Origin: Nocardia sp. CY41
Lineage (GTDB): Bacteria > Actinomycetota > Actinomycetes > Mycobacteriales > Mycobacteriaceae
DNA: 64,000 nt
NCBI RefSeq assembly: GCF_009829325.1
Contig: NZ_VUOS01000032.1
Span: forward strand, 1 to 64,000
Reading direction: 5' to 3'
This document shows positions 52,709-61,439 of the stretch, piece after piece. The position numbers were made by a program, and so were the translations under genes. The number at the start of each line of letters is the position of its first letter. The stretch's first letter is position 1. Under the pieces are notes generated by a model. The model did not search any database and was not told the DNA's origin. It saw only the letters and a program-made list of their open reading frames with translations.

Positions 52709-53113
52709 TCACTGCTCGGCGGACGCGGATTGCGCGCGGGCGGCCTTCTTCTGCTGTGCCACGATCGTGCCCACCAGGATGTCGAGTTTGGTGCCGTTCG
52801 GCCAACCCACGTAGTGACATAAGAACACCGCGATCTCGTGCAACTGGTCTTCGGTGAGTTCGCCGTTGCGCAGCGCGGCCCCGATCTGGATGCCCGCGGT
52901 GTCGATCGCGCCTTGTGCCGTCAGTGCGCCGAGCAGCAGCAGCCTGCGGTCGCGGACGGTGAGCCCGGGCCGCGACCAGATGTCGGCGAAGAGGTGGTCG
53001 GCGGTGACGGCGAAGTGGGCGCCCGGGTATTCCTGGAACTCCGTGCCGTACACCTCGGCCATTTTGGCCAGACCGCGCTGTCGCACGGTGTCACCGGATC
53101 CATTGTCGCTCAT
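52709..53113 (-). CDS. Carboxymuconolactone decarboxylase (CMD)-family protein
   Basis: A 134-residue CMD/AhpD-fold protein: FADIWSRPGLTVRDRRLLLLGAL, GELTEDQLHEIAVFLCHYVGWPN. It has only one Cys in the region where AhpD has CxxC, so peroxidase activity is unlikely. It resembles the gamma-carboxymuconolactone decarboxylase-like proteins common in aromatic and terpenoid catabolic clusters. The ATG overlaps the stop of the upstream dehydrogenase, with GGAAAGG as ribosome site, so translation is coupled. Confidence 0.87.
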   Translation of the reverse strand: MSDNGSGDTVRQRGLAKMAEVYGTEFQEYPGAHFAVTADHLFADIWSRPGLTVRDRRLLLLGALTAQGAIDTAGIQIGAALRNGELTEDQLHEIAVFLCHYVGWPNGTKLDILVGTIVAQQKKAARAQSASAEQ

Positions 53114-53988
53114 GCTGATTGCCTTTCCGATGCGATGGTGCCGGTCCCGACGCCGAGTCCGGGACCGAGCCGTTCGAGGGCCGATTCGGCCAGCGGCAGC
53201 GCGGTGCCGAGCCGTTCACCCAGCTCCAGGGCGAGGCTCAGGTCCTTCTCGCCGAGGTCGCGCACGTGCCGCAGGATCGGCAGCCAGAAGTCGCCGTCCT
53301 GGATCGGGGCGGTGGTGTCGCGCAGCATGATGGCGCCCGGCCCACCGGTGACCGCGTCGGAGTGCCGCACCACCTTGCCGAGGGCGGTGAGGTCGAGACC
53401 GGCCGCCTCGGCCAGCCGTTGCGCCTCGGTGGCCGCGGTGAAAGAGACGAAGTGCAGCAGGTTGCGCGCCAATTTCATGCGCGTGCCCGCGCCGACCGGC
53501 CCGGCGTGCACGATCAGATCGGCGAAGCGGCCGAACGGTTCGCGCACTTGCTCGAACGCCACCGCGCTGCCGCCGACCATGACCGCCAGCGCGCCGCGGG
53601 TCGCGCCGGGCGCGCCGCCGCTGATCGGCGCGTCCACCAGCTCGACGCCGTGCTCGCCGCAGACCGCCGCGAGTTCTTCGGCGGTGCGGTCGCTGATCGT
53701 GGAGTGCACGGCGACCACGGTGCCCGGCGCGGCGGTCCGCAACACGCCTTCCGGGCCCGTGATCACGTCGCGGACCTGGGCGTCGTTCACCACGGTGATC
53801 GAGATGATCGCCGCCTGCCCGGCGAGTTCGGCGGCGGAGGCGACCGCTTCGGCGCCGGCGGCGAGGAACGGCTCGACCGCTTCCGGCCGCATGTCGCACA
53901 CCGCGAGCCCGCCCGGCCAGTCCAGCAAACGCTTGGCCATCGGCGCGCCCATGTTGCCGAGGCCGAGGAATCCGATGCGAGCGCTCAT
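53110..53988 (-). CDS. NAD(P)-dependent beta-hydroxyacid dehydrogenase (HIBADH-like)
   Basis: A 292-residue enzyme. The Rossmann start is IGFLGLGNMGAPMAKRLL, the substrate loop DAPISGGAPGATRGALAVMVGG, and the catalytic Lys lies in AGTRMKLARNLL. The layout is the standard 3-hydroxyisobutyrate dehydrogenase one. It oxidises a beta-hydroxy acid or a related semialdehyde pair. Four-base overlaps with the SDR gene before and the CMD gene after show tight coupling. The substrate likely comes from the same pathway but is unknown. Confidence 0.92.
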   Translation of the reverse strand: MSARIGFLGLGNMGAPMAKRLLDWPGGLAVCDMRPEAVEPFLAAGAEAVASAAELAGQAAIISITVVNDAQVRDVITGPEGVLRTAAPGTVVAVHSTISDRTAEELAAVCGEHGVELVDAPISGGAPGATRGALAVMVGGSAVAFEQVREPFGRFADLIVHAGPVGAGTRMKLARNLLHFVSFTAATEAQRLAEAAGLDLTALGKVVRHSDAVTGGPGAIMLRDTTAPIQDGDFWLPILRHVRDLGEKDLSLALELGERLGTALPLAESALERLGPGLGVGTGTIASERQSA

Positions 53989-54737
53989 GACCGCACGATC
54001 TGTCCGCCGTCGACGTTGAAGATCTGCCCGGTGACCCAGCTCGCCTCGTCCGACAGCAGGTACAGGCAGGCGCCGACCAGGTCCTGCGGCGTGCCCATTC
54101 GCTTGAGCGGCAGGCGCTTGACGATGTCGTCGACGATCACCTCCGGGGTGACGGCCTTGGTGGCGTCGGTGTCGATCGGCCCCGGCGCGATCGCGTTGAC
54201 GCGGATGTTCGACCCGCCGAGTTCGAAGGCCAATTGCTGGGTCAGCCCGTTGACGCCTACTTTCGCCAGGCCGTAGAAGCTGGAATACAGCCATGCCGCG
54301 GTGGAGGACTGGTTGACGATCGATCCGCTGCCCCGCTTGGACATGTGCGGCCAGACGGCGCGGGTCATGATCAGAGCGCCGTCCATGTTCACGCTCATGA
54401 ACTTCTTGTAGTAGTCCCACGGCACGGTCAACAGCAGGTTCAGCTTCATCTCGCCGTAGATGGCGGCATTGTTCACCAAGTGGTCGATGGCGCCGAACTC
54501 GGCGACGGTGAGATCGGCCAGCGCGGTCGCGGAATCGGGATCGGCCACGTCGACCTGTCCGAACACGGCCGTGCCGCCGTCGGCGACGATCTTCTCGACC
54601 ACCGCCGCCCCGCCCTCGGCGTTCTTGTCGGCGACGACGACGTTCGCGCCTTCGGCGGCCAGCGCCTGCGCGTAGGCGGCGCCGATGCCCTGGGCGGCGC
54701 CGGTGACGATGGCGGATCTTCCCGTGAAACGGGCCAT
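53985..54737 (-). CDS. Short-chain dehydrogenase/reductase (operon SDR)
   Basis: A 250-residue classical SDR: TGAAQGIG at 12-19, NNAA at 89-92, catalytic Ser144 or Ser145, Tyr155 and Lys159 (YGLAK), and the C-terminal GQIFNVDGGQ. The acidic residue after strand two (VADKN) favours NAD(H). It oxidises a hydroxyl group, perhaps on a ring. GAGGAG precedes the ATG. It follows the ALDH gene by 33 bp and overlaps the HIBADH gene. Confidence 0.93.
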   Translation of the reverse strand: MARFTGRSAIVTGAAQGIGAAYAQALAAEGANVVVADKNAEGGAAVVEKIVADGGTAVFGQVDVADPDSATALADLTVAEFGAIDHLVNNAAIYGEMKLNLLLTVPWDYYKKFMSVNMDGALIMTRAVWPHMSKRGSGSIVNQSSTAAWLYSSFYGLAKVGVNGLTQQLAFELGGSNIRVNAIAPGPIDTDATKAVTPEVIVDDIVKRLPLKRMGTPQDLVGACLYLLSDEASWVTGQIFNVDGGQIVRS

Positions 54738-54770
54738 GGAGTTCAGCTCCTCTGTGTTGTCCCGCGGCGG

Positions 54771-56237
54771 TCAGGCCGCGGTGGCGATGACTTTGGTCTC
54801 GAGGTACTCCTCGAAACCGGCGATGCCCATCTCGCGGCCGAGGCCGGATTGCTTGTATCCGCCGAACGGAACGTCGGCGGAGTACCAGATGCCGCCGTTC
54901 ACGCTCAGCGTTCCGGTGCGCACGCCTTCGGTGACGCGCCGGATGCGTTCGGGCTCGGTACCCCACACCGAACCGGAGAGGCCGTAGGGGGAGTCGTTGG
55001 CGATGCGGACCGCGTCCTCGTCGCCGTCGTGCGGAATGATCACCAGGACCGGGCCGAAGATCTCCTCGCGGGCGACGGTCGAGCTGTTGGGGACGTCCGC
55101 GATCAACGTCGGTTCGACGAAGAATCCGCGCTCGCGCTCCGGTCGCCCACCGCCGACGACGATGCGACCGCCCTCGGCGCGCGCGATGTCGATGTAGCGT
55201 TCCACTCTGGCGCGCTGGCGTTCGGAGATCAGCGGTCCGCAGACGGTGCGCGGGTCGGCCGGGTCGCCCGGCCGGATCCCGCCGAGCGTGGCCGCCGCCG
55301 CTTGGACCGCCCGGTCGTAGGCGGCGCGGGGAACCAGCAGCCGGGTGGACAGCGCGCATCCCTGCCCGGCGTGCACGCACACCGAGAACGCCGCCACCGA
55401 GCAGGCCGCCGCGATGTCGGCGTCGTCGAGCACGATGAAGGCCGACTTGCCGCCCAGTTCGAGGAACGCCTTTTTCAGCGTCGTGGCGGCGCCGGTCATG
55501 ACCGCGCGGCCGGTGGCCGTGGACCCGGTGAAACTGATCATGTCGACGCGCGGATCCGCGGTGAGCCGGGCGCCGAGCGCGTGGTCCGCGGAGGTCACGA
55601 TGTTCACCACGCCCGCCGGGATATCGGTCTCCTCGGCGATGACGGCCCCGACCGCCGCCGCGCACCAGGGCGTGTCGGGGGCGGGTTTGAGCACGACAGT
55701 GTTCCCCGCGGCCAGCGCGGGTCCCAGCTTCGCGAAGTTGATCTGGTGCGGGAAATTCCACGGCGTGATCGCCCCGACCACGCCGATCGGTTCCCGGCGC
55801 AGGGTTCGGCGGGTCTTGATGCCCATCGGCTCGGCGACGCCCAGATCCGTTTCCCAGTCGTAGGTTTCGGCGAGTCCGGCCGCGTAGGCGAGGTCGGCGA
55901 CCGGGCCTTCCAGCTGCGGGCCGCCGGTGAGCATCCGCGGTGCGCCGACCTCGGCGATCGTGATCTCGCGCAGGTCCTCGACGTGGGATTGCAGCGCGGT
56001 GCGCAGCTGCTCTAGGCAGCGGGCGCGGAAACCGTGATCGCGCGACCAATCCGTCTCGTCGAACGCGGTGCGCGCGGCCTCGATGGCGGCGTCGAGATCG
56101 GCCGCGTTCGCGTCCGCGGCGAGGCCGAGGACCTCCTCGGTCGCGGGATTCACCGTCGCGAAGACACCGTCGGCGCCCTCGACCAGCTTGCCGCCGATCA
56201 GCAGGCGGGACCCGTCGGCGGGCAGAAGGCTGCTCAT
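54771..56237 (-). CDS. Aldehyde dehydrogenase, first gene of the minus-strand operon
   Basis: A 488-residue NAD(P)-dependent aldehyde dehydrogenase with catalytic Cys294 (HAGQGCALS), general base Glu260 (LELGGK) and the Asn of ITPWNFP. It is full length for the family. It oxidises an aldehyde to the acid. GGAG precedes the ATG at 56237. It leads a run of co-directional genes: ALDH, SDR, HIBADH, CMD, flavoprotein, tetR and GMC. A copy of the cluster operator lies 16 bp upstream of its start. Confidence 0.94.
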   Translation of the reverse strand: MSSLLPADGSRLLIGGKLVEGADGVFATVNPATEEVLGLAADANAADLDAAIEAARTAFDETDWSRDHGFRARCLEQLRTALQSHVEDLREITIAEVGAPRMLTGGPQLEGPVADLAYAAGLAETYDWETDLGVAEPMGIKTRRTLRREPIGVVGAITPWNFPHQINFAKLGPALAAGNTVVLKPAPDTPWCAAAVGAVIAEETDIPAGVVNIVTSADHALGARLTADPRVDMISFTGSTATGRAVMTGAATTLKKAFLELGGKSAFIVLDDADIAAACSVAAFSVCVHAGQGCALSTRLLVPRAAYDRAVQAAAATLGGIRPGDPADPRTVCGPLISERQRARVERYIDIARAEGGRIVVGGGRPERERGFFVEPTLIADVPNSSTVAREEIFGPVLVIIPHDGDEDAVRIANDSPYGLSGSVWGTEPERIRRVTEGVRTGTLSVNGGIWYSADVPFGGYKQSGLGREMGIAGFEEYLETKVIATAA

Positions 56238-56252
56238 GGATTACTCCGATAC

Positions 56253-56263
56253 TGTCTGGACAC
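56253..56263. promoter_or_regulatory. Operator copy O2, before the ALDH operon
   Basis: TGTCTGGACAC, with the internal palindrome TGTC-TG-GACA, lies 16 bp before the ALDH start. The same 11-mer occurs inverted at O3. Confidence 0.6.
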
Positions 56264-56440
56264 GTGTACGGAATATAGTCCGGGGCGGTGATCGGTGGCA
56301 ATAACAGGTTCTAACTCTGCCATTCTCGCCGATGTTGCCGCTCGAGGTGGCGTGACCGCTCGGATGCCTGGGGCGTGACGGCGGCGATGCGGGCAAATGA
56401 GTGCTGGTCGCACGATTGTCGAGGCGCAGTGGCGGTGGTA

Positions 56441-56458
56441 GTGTCCAGACACATGTCC
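56441..56458. promoter_or_regulatory. Operator copy O3, before the divergent SDR-ferredoxin genes
   Basis: GTGTCCAGACACATGTCC contains the inverse of O2 (11 of 11 bases) and the inverse of O1 (15 of 15). It is about 105 bp before the SDR start. No gene is supported in the rest of the 56238-56562 gap. Confidence 0.65.
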
Positions 56459-56562
56459 AGCTATCTGTCTTCACGTCGATGTCCCCGCCGTGGCATTCGG
56501 TGGAACGCGTTCTCGGTTTCGCCTGGTTTCGCCCGCCCGACCATCATCGTGGAGACCCGATA

Positions 56563-57369
56563 ATGCCCAGATTCGCACCCCACCCGGAGCGCAGGCCCGC
56601 GCTCGTCTCCGGCGCCTCCTCCGGGATCGGCGCGGCTACCGCCGTGGCCTTGGCCGAACTCGGCCACCCGGTCGCGCTCGGCGCGCGCCGGGTCGAACAG
56701 TGCGCCGAGCTGGCGGACAAGATCCGCGCCGATGGCGGCGAGGCGTTCGCGCACCGTCTGGACGTCACCGAGCCGGATTCGGTCGAGGAATTCGTGCGCG
56801 CAGCCGAAGAGGCGCTCGGCCCCACCGAGATCCTCGTCTCCAGCGCGGGCGACATCGAGTTCGGGCAGGCGCACGCCATGGATCCGGAACGGTTCGTGCG
56901 CCAGGTGCAGGTCCACCTCGTGGGCGCGCAGCGCCTCGTGCACCGCGTGCTGCCCGGCATGCTGCGCAGGCAACGTGGCGACATCGTGCTGATCAGCTCG
57001 GATTGCGCGCCGGAACCGCGGCCGCGCACCGGCGCCTACAGCGCCGCCAAGGCGGGACTGGAAGCGATGGCCGCGCAGATGCGCATGGAACTCGAGGGCA
57101 GCGGCGTCCGCCTGTCGCTGGTCCGGCCCGGCCCGACCCTGACCGGTATGGGCATGAACTCCACGCCCGAGATCGTCGGCCCGGTCCTGGAGGACTGGAA
57201 GTCCTGGGGATTCGCCAGGCACCCGTACATGCTGCGGGCGAGCGATCTGGCCGCGGCGGTGGTGGCGGTGGTGGCCACGCCGCGGGGTTCGCACCTGGTG
57301 CTGGTCGAAGTGCAACCCGAGGCGCCGATCCGTCCCCTCGTGGACGACGCGGGAACCAACGAACAGTAA
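56563..57369 (+). CDS. Short-chain dehydrogenase/reductase (divergent SDR)
   Basis: A 268-residue SDR: SGASSGIG at 16-23, ARR after strand two suggesting NADP(H), SSAG in place of NNAG, and the active site ISSDCAPEPRPRTGAYSAAKAG. The C-terminal part extends beyond the minimal fold. GGAG lies nine bases before the ATG at 56563. It is followed after 9 bp by a ferredoxin gene, which is unusual for an SDR and typical of clusters containing a cytochrome P450, though no P450 is in the window. Confidence 0.92.
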   Translation: MPRFAPHPERRPALVSGASSGIGAATAVALAELGHPVALGARRVEQCAELADKIRADGGEAFAHRLDVTEPDSVEEFVRAAEEALGPTEILVSSAGDIEFGQAHAMDPERFVRQVQVHLVGAQRLVHRVLPGMLRRQRGDIVLISSDCAPEPRPRTGAYSAAKAGLEAMAAQMRMELEGSGVRLSLVRPGPTLTGMGMNSTPEIVGPVLEDWKSWGFARHPYMLRASDLAAAVVAVVATPRGSHLVLVEVQPEAPIRPLVDDAGTNEQ

Positions 57370-57378
57370 GGAGCGACG

Positions 57379-57576
57379 ATGCGAGTGCTGGCCGATCTGG
57401 AGCTGTGTCAAGGCCATGCCGTATGCCAGGACGAGGCGCCCGAAGCGTTCCGCGTCCCCAAGCGCGGCAAAGTGGAGATCCTCGACGCCGTAGCCGACCC
57501 CGCCGCGCAGGCCGAGGTCCAGCGCGCCGTGCGTTACTGCCCGACCCGGGCGTTGTCCGTCGTCGCCGACGAGTGA
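57379..57576 (+). CDS. Small [3Fe-4S]-type ferredoxin (P450 partner type)
   Basis: A 65-residue ferredoxin. The cluster motif is C-x2-H-x2-C (CQGHAVC, residues 10-16), and the third ligand is in YCPTRAL near residue 54. Replacement of the second Cys by His is usual for 3Fe-4S or 4Fe ferredoxins that serve actinobacterial P450s. AAGGAG is six bases before the ATG. It is co-transcribed with the SDR. Its electron acceptor is probably an oxygenase encoded elsewhere. Confidence 0.93.
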   Translation: MRVLADLELCQGHAVCQDEAPEAFRVPKRGKVEILDAVADPAAQAEVQRAVRYCPTRALSVVADE

Positions 57577-57641
57577 CCGGAAATCCGCACCGGCGGCACG
57601 GTAGGCAGGGCGGACCGGGGCGAATACGATGAATCCGAAAC

Positions 57642-57655
57642 CGGAACGTGTTCTA
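57642..57655. promoter_or_regulatory. KstR-like box before the second ALDH gene
   Basis: CGGAACGTGTTCTA fits the KstR pattern TnnAACnnGTTnnA at every fixed base except the first. It is 57 bp before the ALDH start. KstR represses sterol-catabolism genes, and a KstD-like enzyme lies in the same cluster. Other TetR regulators use similar GAAC/GTTC sites. Confidence 0.5.
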
Positions 57656-57711
57656 ATTCAGTCGCACGGCCCGGCACCTGCGGGGATGCCCGACGTCATG
57701 GAGAAGATCCG

Positions 57712-59304
57712 ATGAGCACAGCACACACCGAGAAGGCGGCCGGCACGCTGCCCGCCAGGATCACCGCAGAGCTGATCACCCGGCTGACCGGTTCGGTCGC
57801 CGCCGACGGCAGCGCGGCGCCGTTCGAGATGATCGAGGTCTACACCGGCGCTCCGGTCGGTGCGCTTCCGCAGTCGACCCCGCAGGACGTGCTGGCCGCG
57901 TGCGCCGCCGCCCGGACGGCGCAGGCCGAGTGGGCCGCGCTGCCGTTGCGGCAACGGCTGCGGGTGTTCGAGCGGCTGCACGAGCTGATCCTCGGCGAAG
58001 TGGAGACCATCGCCGATCTCATCCAGATCGGGTGCGGCAAAACCCGCCGGATGGCCGTCGAGGAATCCTGCGACGTGCCCATGGTGATCAGCCACTACCT
58101 CAAGACCGCGCGCCGGGTGCTGCGGCCGAAACGGCGGGGCGGGCCGATGCCGCTGCTGACCACGTCGACCGAACAGCACCGCCCCAAAGGGCTCGTCGCC
58201 GTGATCGCCCCGTGGAACTTCCCCTTCGCCATCGCCCTGTCCGACGCCATGCCCGCGCTGATGGCGGGCAACGGCGTCGTGCTGAAGCCCGACAACAAGA
58301 CCGCGCTGTGCGTGCTGTTCGGCGTCGAGTTGCTGCACCGGGCCGGATTGCCCCGCGGGCTGGTCCAGGTGGTGTGCGGTGCGGGACCCGATATCGGCCC
58401 GACCGTGATCGACAACGTCGATTACGTCATGTTCACCGGCTCGACCGCCACCGGCCGGATCGTCGGCGAGCAGGCAGGCCGCAACCTCATCGGGTGCAGC
58501 CTCGAACTGGGCGGCAAGAATCCGATGATCGTGCTCGCCGACGCGAACCTGGACGAGGTGATTCCCGGCGCGGTGTTCGCGGCGTTCGCCAACTCGGGGC
58601 AGGCGTGCATGCACATCGAACGGATCTATGTGCACCGCTCCATCCACGACGAGTTCCTGCGCCGGTTGGTCGCCGCGGCGGCGGAGTTGAACGGAAAGAT
58701 CGGCGGCACCTACGATTACGTGCCCGAATTCGGGTCCCTCGTCTCCCCGCAACAGCTGGAGCGGGTCGCCGCCCATGTCGAGGACGCGCGGTCCAAGGGA
58801 GCCACCGTGCACGTGGGCGGGCAGGCGCGCCCCGATGTCGGTCCGGCGTTCTACGAGGCCACCGTGCTCACCGGCGTGACTGCGGAGATGACCCATGCGA
58901 CGCTGGAGACCTTCGGCCCGGTCGTCACCGTGTACCCGTTCGACGACGAGCAGGAGGCGGTGCGCCTGGCCAACGCCACCGACTACGGCTTGAACGCCAG
59001 CGTGTGGACCCGCGACCTGGCGCACGGCGAGCGCATCGCCGCACAGTTGCAGGCGGGCAACATCAACGTCAACGACGGTTTCGTCGCGACATACGCCGCC
59101 AAGGGCACGCCCTCCGGCGGCGTGAAGCAGTCCGGTGTCGGCACCCGGCACGGCGACCAGGGCCTGCTGAAGTACACCGACACGGTGAACGTCGGCGTGC
59201 TCAAGAAGCAGGTACTCGCCGCACGCGCGGGCCAGCCCTACGACAAGCAGCTGAAGATGACCTTGACGTCGCTGCGGCTGATGCGCCGCACCAGGTTGCG
59301 CTGA
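57712..59304 (+). CDS. Aldehyde dehydrogenase (succinate-semialdehyde-dehydrogenase/GabD2-like)
   Basis: A 530-residue ALDH with Glu265 (LELGGKN), Cys299 (NSGQACM) and the Asn of APWNFP. The N-terminal extension (about 35 residues) and C-terminal tail (LKMTLTSLRLMRRTRLR) resemble mycobacterial GabD2, annotated as succinate-semialdehyde dehydrogenase. GGAG precedes the ATG. It has its own promoter region with a KstR-like box, so it may answer to sterol-type signals separately from the TetR operators. The substrate is uncertain. Confidence 0.92.
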   Translation: MSTAHTEKAAGTLPARITAELITRLTGSVAADGSAAPFEMIEVYTGAPVGALPQSTPQDVLAACAAARTAQAEWAALPLRQRLRVFERLHELILGEVETIADLIQIGCGKTRRMAVEESCDVPMVISHYLKTARRVLRPKRRGGPMPLLTTSTEQHRPKGLVAVIAPWNFPFAIALSDAMPALMAGNGVVLKPDNKTALCVLFGVELLHRAGLPRGLVQVVCGAGPDIGPTVIDNVDYVMFTGSTATGRIVGEQAGRNLIGCSLELGGKNPMIVLADANLDEVIPGAVFAAFANSGQACMHIERIYVHRSIHDEFLRRLVAAAAELNGKIGGTYDYVPEFGSLVSPQQLERVAAHVEDARSKGATVHVGGQARPDVGPAFYEATVLTGVTAEMTHATLETFGPVVTVYPFDDEQEAVRLANATDYGLNASVWTRDLAHGERIAAQLQAGNINVNDGFVATYAAKGTPSGGVKQSGVGTRHGDQGLLKYTDTVNVGVLKKQVLAARAGQPYDKQLKMTLTSLRLMRRTRLR

Positions 59305-59401
59305 GCACGGGGTCCCACCCTCGACCGACGACGGTCACCGCCCGGGCCGATCCGGTAGCGTGGCCGCCGGGGTGGATCCACGGAATCGAGAACGGATACC
59401 T

Positions 59402-59887
59402 ATGAGCCTTCGAGAAGTTCCGCTGCGCACGCTGTCCGGCGAGCCGACGACATTGGGTGACCTCGTCGGCGACCGCGCCGTCCTGCTGGTCAACGTGGCC
59501 TCGAAATGCGGACTGACGCCGCAGTACTCCGGGCTGGTCGAATTGCACGAGTCCTTCGGCCCGCGCGGTTTCAGCGTGGTCGGCGTGCCGTGCAACCAGT
59601 TCATGGGCCAGGAACCGGGCACCGCCGAGGAAATCCAGCAATTCTGTGCCACCACCTACGGCGTGGATTTCCCCTTGCTGGAGAAGACCGACGTCAACGG
59701 CGACCAGCGCCACGCCCTCTACCAGCACCTGGTGGAAACCCCCGACGCCGAAGGCAGCGCGGGCGACATCCAATGGAACTTCGAGAAGTTCCTCATCGAC
59801 CGCGACGGCAAGGTCGCGGGCCGCTTCCGCCCACGCACCACCCCCGACGCGCCGGAATTGGTCGCCGCCATCGAATCCGTCCTCTGA
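59402..59887 (+). CDS. Glutathione-peroxidase-family (thioredoxin-dependent) peroxidase
   Basis: A 161-residue peroxidase. The catalytic Cys36 is in NVASKCGLT, the second signature is PCNQFMGQEPG, and the late Trp lies in IQWNFEKFLID. Actinobacteria lack glutathione, so such proteins use thioredoxin or mycothiol-linked systems to reduce peroxides. The Met at 59402 (MSLREV) is chosen over an earlier open frame. A strong terminator follows. Confidence 0.93.
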   Translation: MSLREVPLRTLSGEPTTLGDLVGDRAVLLVNVASKCGLTPQYSGLVELHESFGPRGFSVVGVPCNQFMGQEPGTAEEIQQFCATTYGVDFPLLEKTDVNGDQRHALYQHLVETPDAEGSAGDIQWNFEKFLIDRDGKVAGRFRPRTTPDAPELVAAIESVL

Positions 59888-59911
59888 GGTAGTCACGAAC
59901 GAACAGCCGGG

Positions 59912-59942
59912 GCCGCCGTCCGCTCGAGACGGCGGCTTTGTT
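59912..59942 (+). terminator. Rho-independent terminator after the peroxidase gene
   Basis: Perfect 9-bp arms GCCGCCGTC and GACGGCGGC around a 7-nt loop, followed at once by TTTGTT, 25 bp past the stop. This is the clearest intrinsic terminator in the window. Confidence 0.88.
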
Positions 59943-59991
59943 CAGCGGCGAGTGCCGGCAACGAACCTCGTCATTTGATCGCCAAGTGGTT

Positions 59992-60046
59992 GAGTGGCAC
60001 ATCGCTGCGGCGAATTGCGAGTAAGCCTCTCGATGGTGTGCCACTC
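59992..60046. repeat. Inverted repeat downstream of the LLM monooxygenase genes
   Basis: GAGTGGCACA (59992-60001) and TGTGCCACTC (60037-60046) pair over a 35-nt loop, ending 10 bp from the stop of the minus-strand monooxygenase. It may be the terminator for that operon. There is no transposase or target duplication to make it a mobile-element end. Confidence 0.45.
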
Positions 60047-60055
60047 GCGGGATCG

Positions 60056-61420
60056 TCAGGAGCGGCGGGTGAGGGGCTCGCGGAGTTCGAGGTGCTCGCG
60101 CAGGGTGGCGCCGGTGTACTCGGTGCGGTAGACGCCGCGTTCCTGGAGTTCGGGGACGAGCCAGTCCACGATCTCGTCGAGGCCGGTCGGGACCAGGTAC
60201 GGGGAGATGTTGAAACCGTCGCTCGCGCCGTGGCGGACCCAGCGGGCCAGTTCGTCGGCGACCCGTGCGGGGGTGCCGGCGAAGCCGGAGCGTTCGGTGG
60301 AAGCGATCACCACTTCCCGGAGGGAGAGATTCTCCGCCTCGGCCCTGGCGCGCCAGTCGCGGGCGATGGCTGCCGGGTCTTGGCCGGCGCGCGGTGCGCC
60401 ACGGGTTTCCGAGATCGGGCGGGGCTGCGGGTCGTCCGCGGGCAGGGGGCCGTCCGGGTCGAGCCCGGACAGGTCCCGGCCCCAGATCTGCCCGGCCAGC
60501 GACAGCGCGGTCTGGCCGGTGTACTGGCCGTTCTTCACCCAGCGCACCTTCTCCTCGACCTCGGATTCCTTCTCCGCGAGGATGATCTGCGTGCCGGGCA
60601 GGATCCGGATGTCGTCCTCCGGGCGGCCCGCGGCGCGCAGACGTGCGCGGATGTCGGTCGCGAAGGCGAGCGCGTCGTCGAAATGCGTCCCGTGCCGGGA
60701 GAAGATGACATCGGCGTGCGCCGCGGCGAAGTCGCGACCTGCCGGTGAATCGCCCGCCTGGAAGATCACCGGATGCCCTTGCGCGCTGCGCGGCAGCGTG
60801 GGGCTGATGCGGACGTCGAAGTGCGGACCGGTGCGCACGACCGGGTGGATCGCCTCGGCGCTCGCCCACGCCGGGCTCTGCTGCGACGTCGCGATCGCAC
60901 CGTCGTCCCAGGCATCCCAGATCGCCCGCACCGTCGCGACGAACTCCGCGGCGCGCTCGTACCGCAACGCATGGTCGAGGAATCCGCCGCGACGGAAATT
61001 CGCTCCGGTCCAGGCGTTGTCGGTGGTGACCGCGTTCCAGCCCGCGCGACCGCCGGACAGCACATCCAGGCTGCCCAGTTTGCGCGCCAGGTCCGCGGGC
61101 TCGTTGTAGGTGGTGTTCTGGGTCGCGACCAGGCCGATGTGCCGGGTGATGCCCGCCAGTGCGGCGAGCTGGGTGATGGCGTCGGGGCGACCGGCGATGT
61201 CCAGTTCCAGGATCGCGCCGTCCTGCTCGCGCAGCCGCAGGCCCTCGCCGAGGAAGAACGCGTCGAACAGCCCGCGCTCGGCGGTCAGCGCCACCCTGCG
61301 GAAGGTCTCGAAGTCGATCTGCGAGCCGCCGGCCGGGTCGGACCAGATCGTGGTGTGGTTCACGCCCTGGAAGAAGACGCCGAAGTGGACCTGGGCGTCG
61401 GGACGCGGGAAGTCGGTCAC
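60056..61420 (-). CDS. LLM-class flavin monooxygenase (NtaA/SnaA/DszA type)
   Basis: A 454-residue bacterial-luciferase-like monooxygenase: FGVFFQGVNHTTIWSDPAGG, the family block NTTYNEPADLARKLGSLDVLSGGRAGWNAVT, and SRHGTHFDDALAFATDIRARL. It uses FMNH2 from a separate reductase to oxygenate organosulfur, polyaminocarboxylate or alkyl substrates. AGGAG abuts an ATG at 61429, too close to serve it, and is nine bases from the GTG at 61420, which I take as the start. It follows the second LLM gene closely. No flavin reductase is in the window. Confidence 0.92.
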   Translation of the reverse strand: MTDFPRPDAQVHFGVFFQGVNHTTIWSDPAGGSQIDFETFRRVALTAERGLFDAFFLGEGLRLREQDGAILELDIAGRPDAITQLAALAGITRHIGLVATQNTTYNEPADLARKLGSLDVLSGGRAGWNAVTTDNAWTGANFRRGGFLDHALRYERAAEFVATVRAIWDAWDDGAIATSQQSPAWASAEAIHPVVRTGPHFDVRISPTLPRSAQGHPVIFQAGDSPAGRDFAAAHADVIFSRHGTHFDDALAFATDIRARLRAAGRPEDDIRILPGTQIILAEKESEVEEKVRWVKNGQYTGQTALSLAGQIWGRDLSGLDPDGPLPADDPQPRPISETRGAPRAGQDPAAIARDWRARAEAENLSLREVVIASTERSGFAGTPARVADELARWVRHGASDGFNISPYLVPTGLDEIVDWLVPELQERGVYRTEYTGATLREHLELREPLTRRS

Positions 61421-61439
61421 GGAAACCATCTCCTGACGA

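Noticed and set aside
59992..60046. Insertion-sequence ends
   Set aside because: Only 10-bp arms, no transposase between or beside them, and no target duplication.
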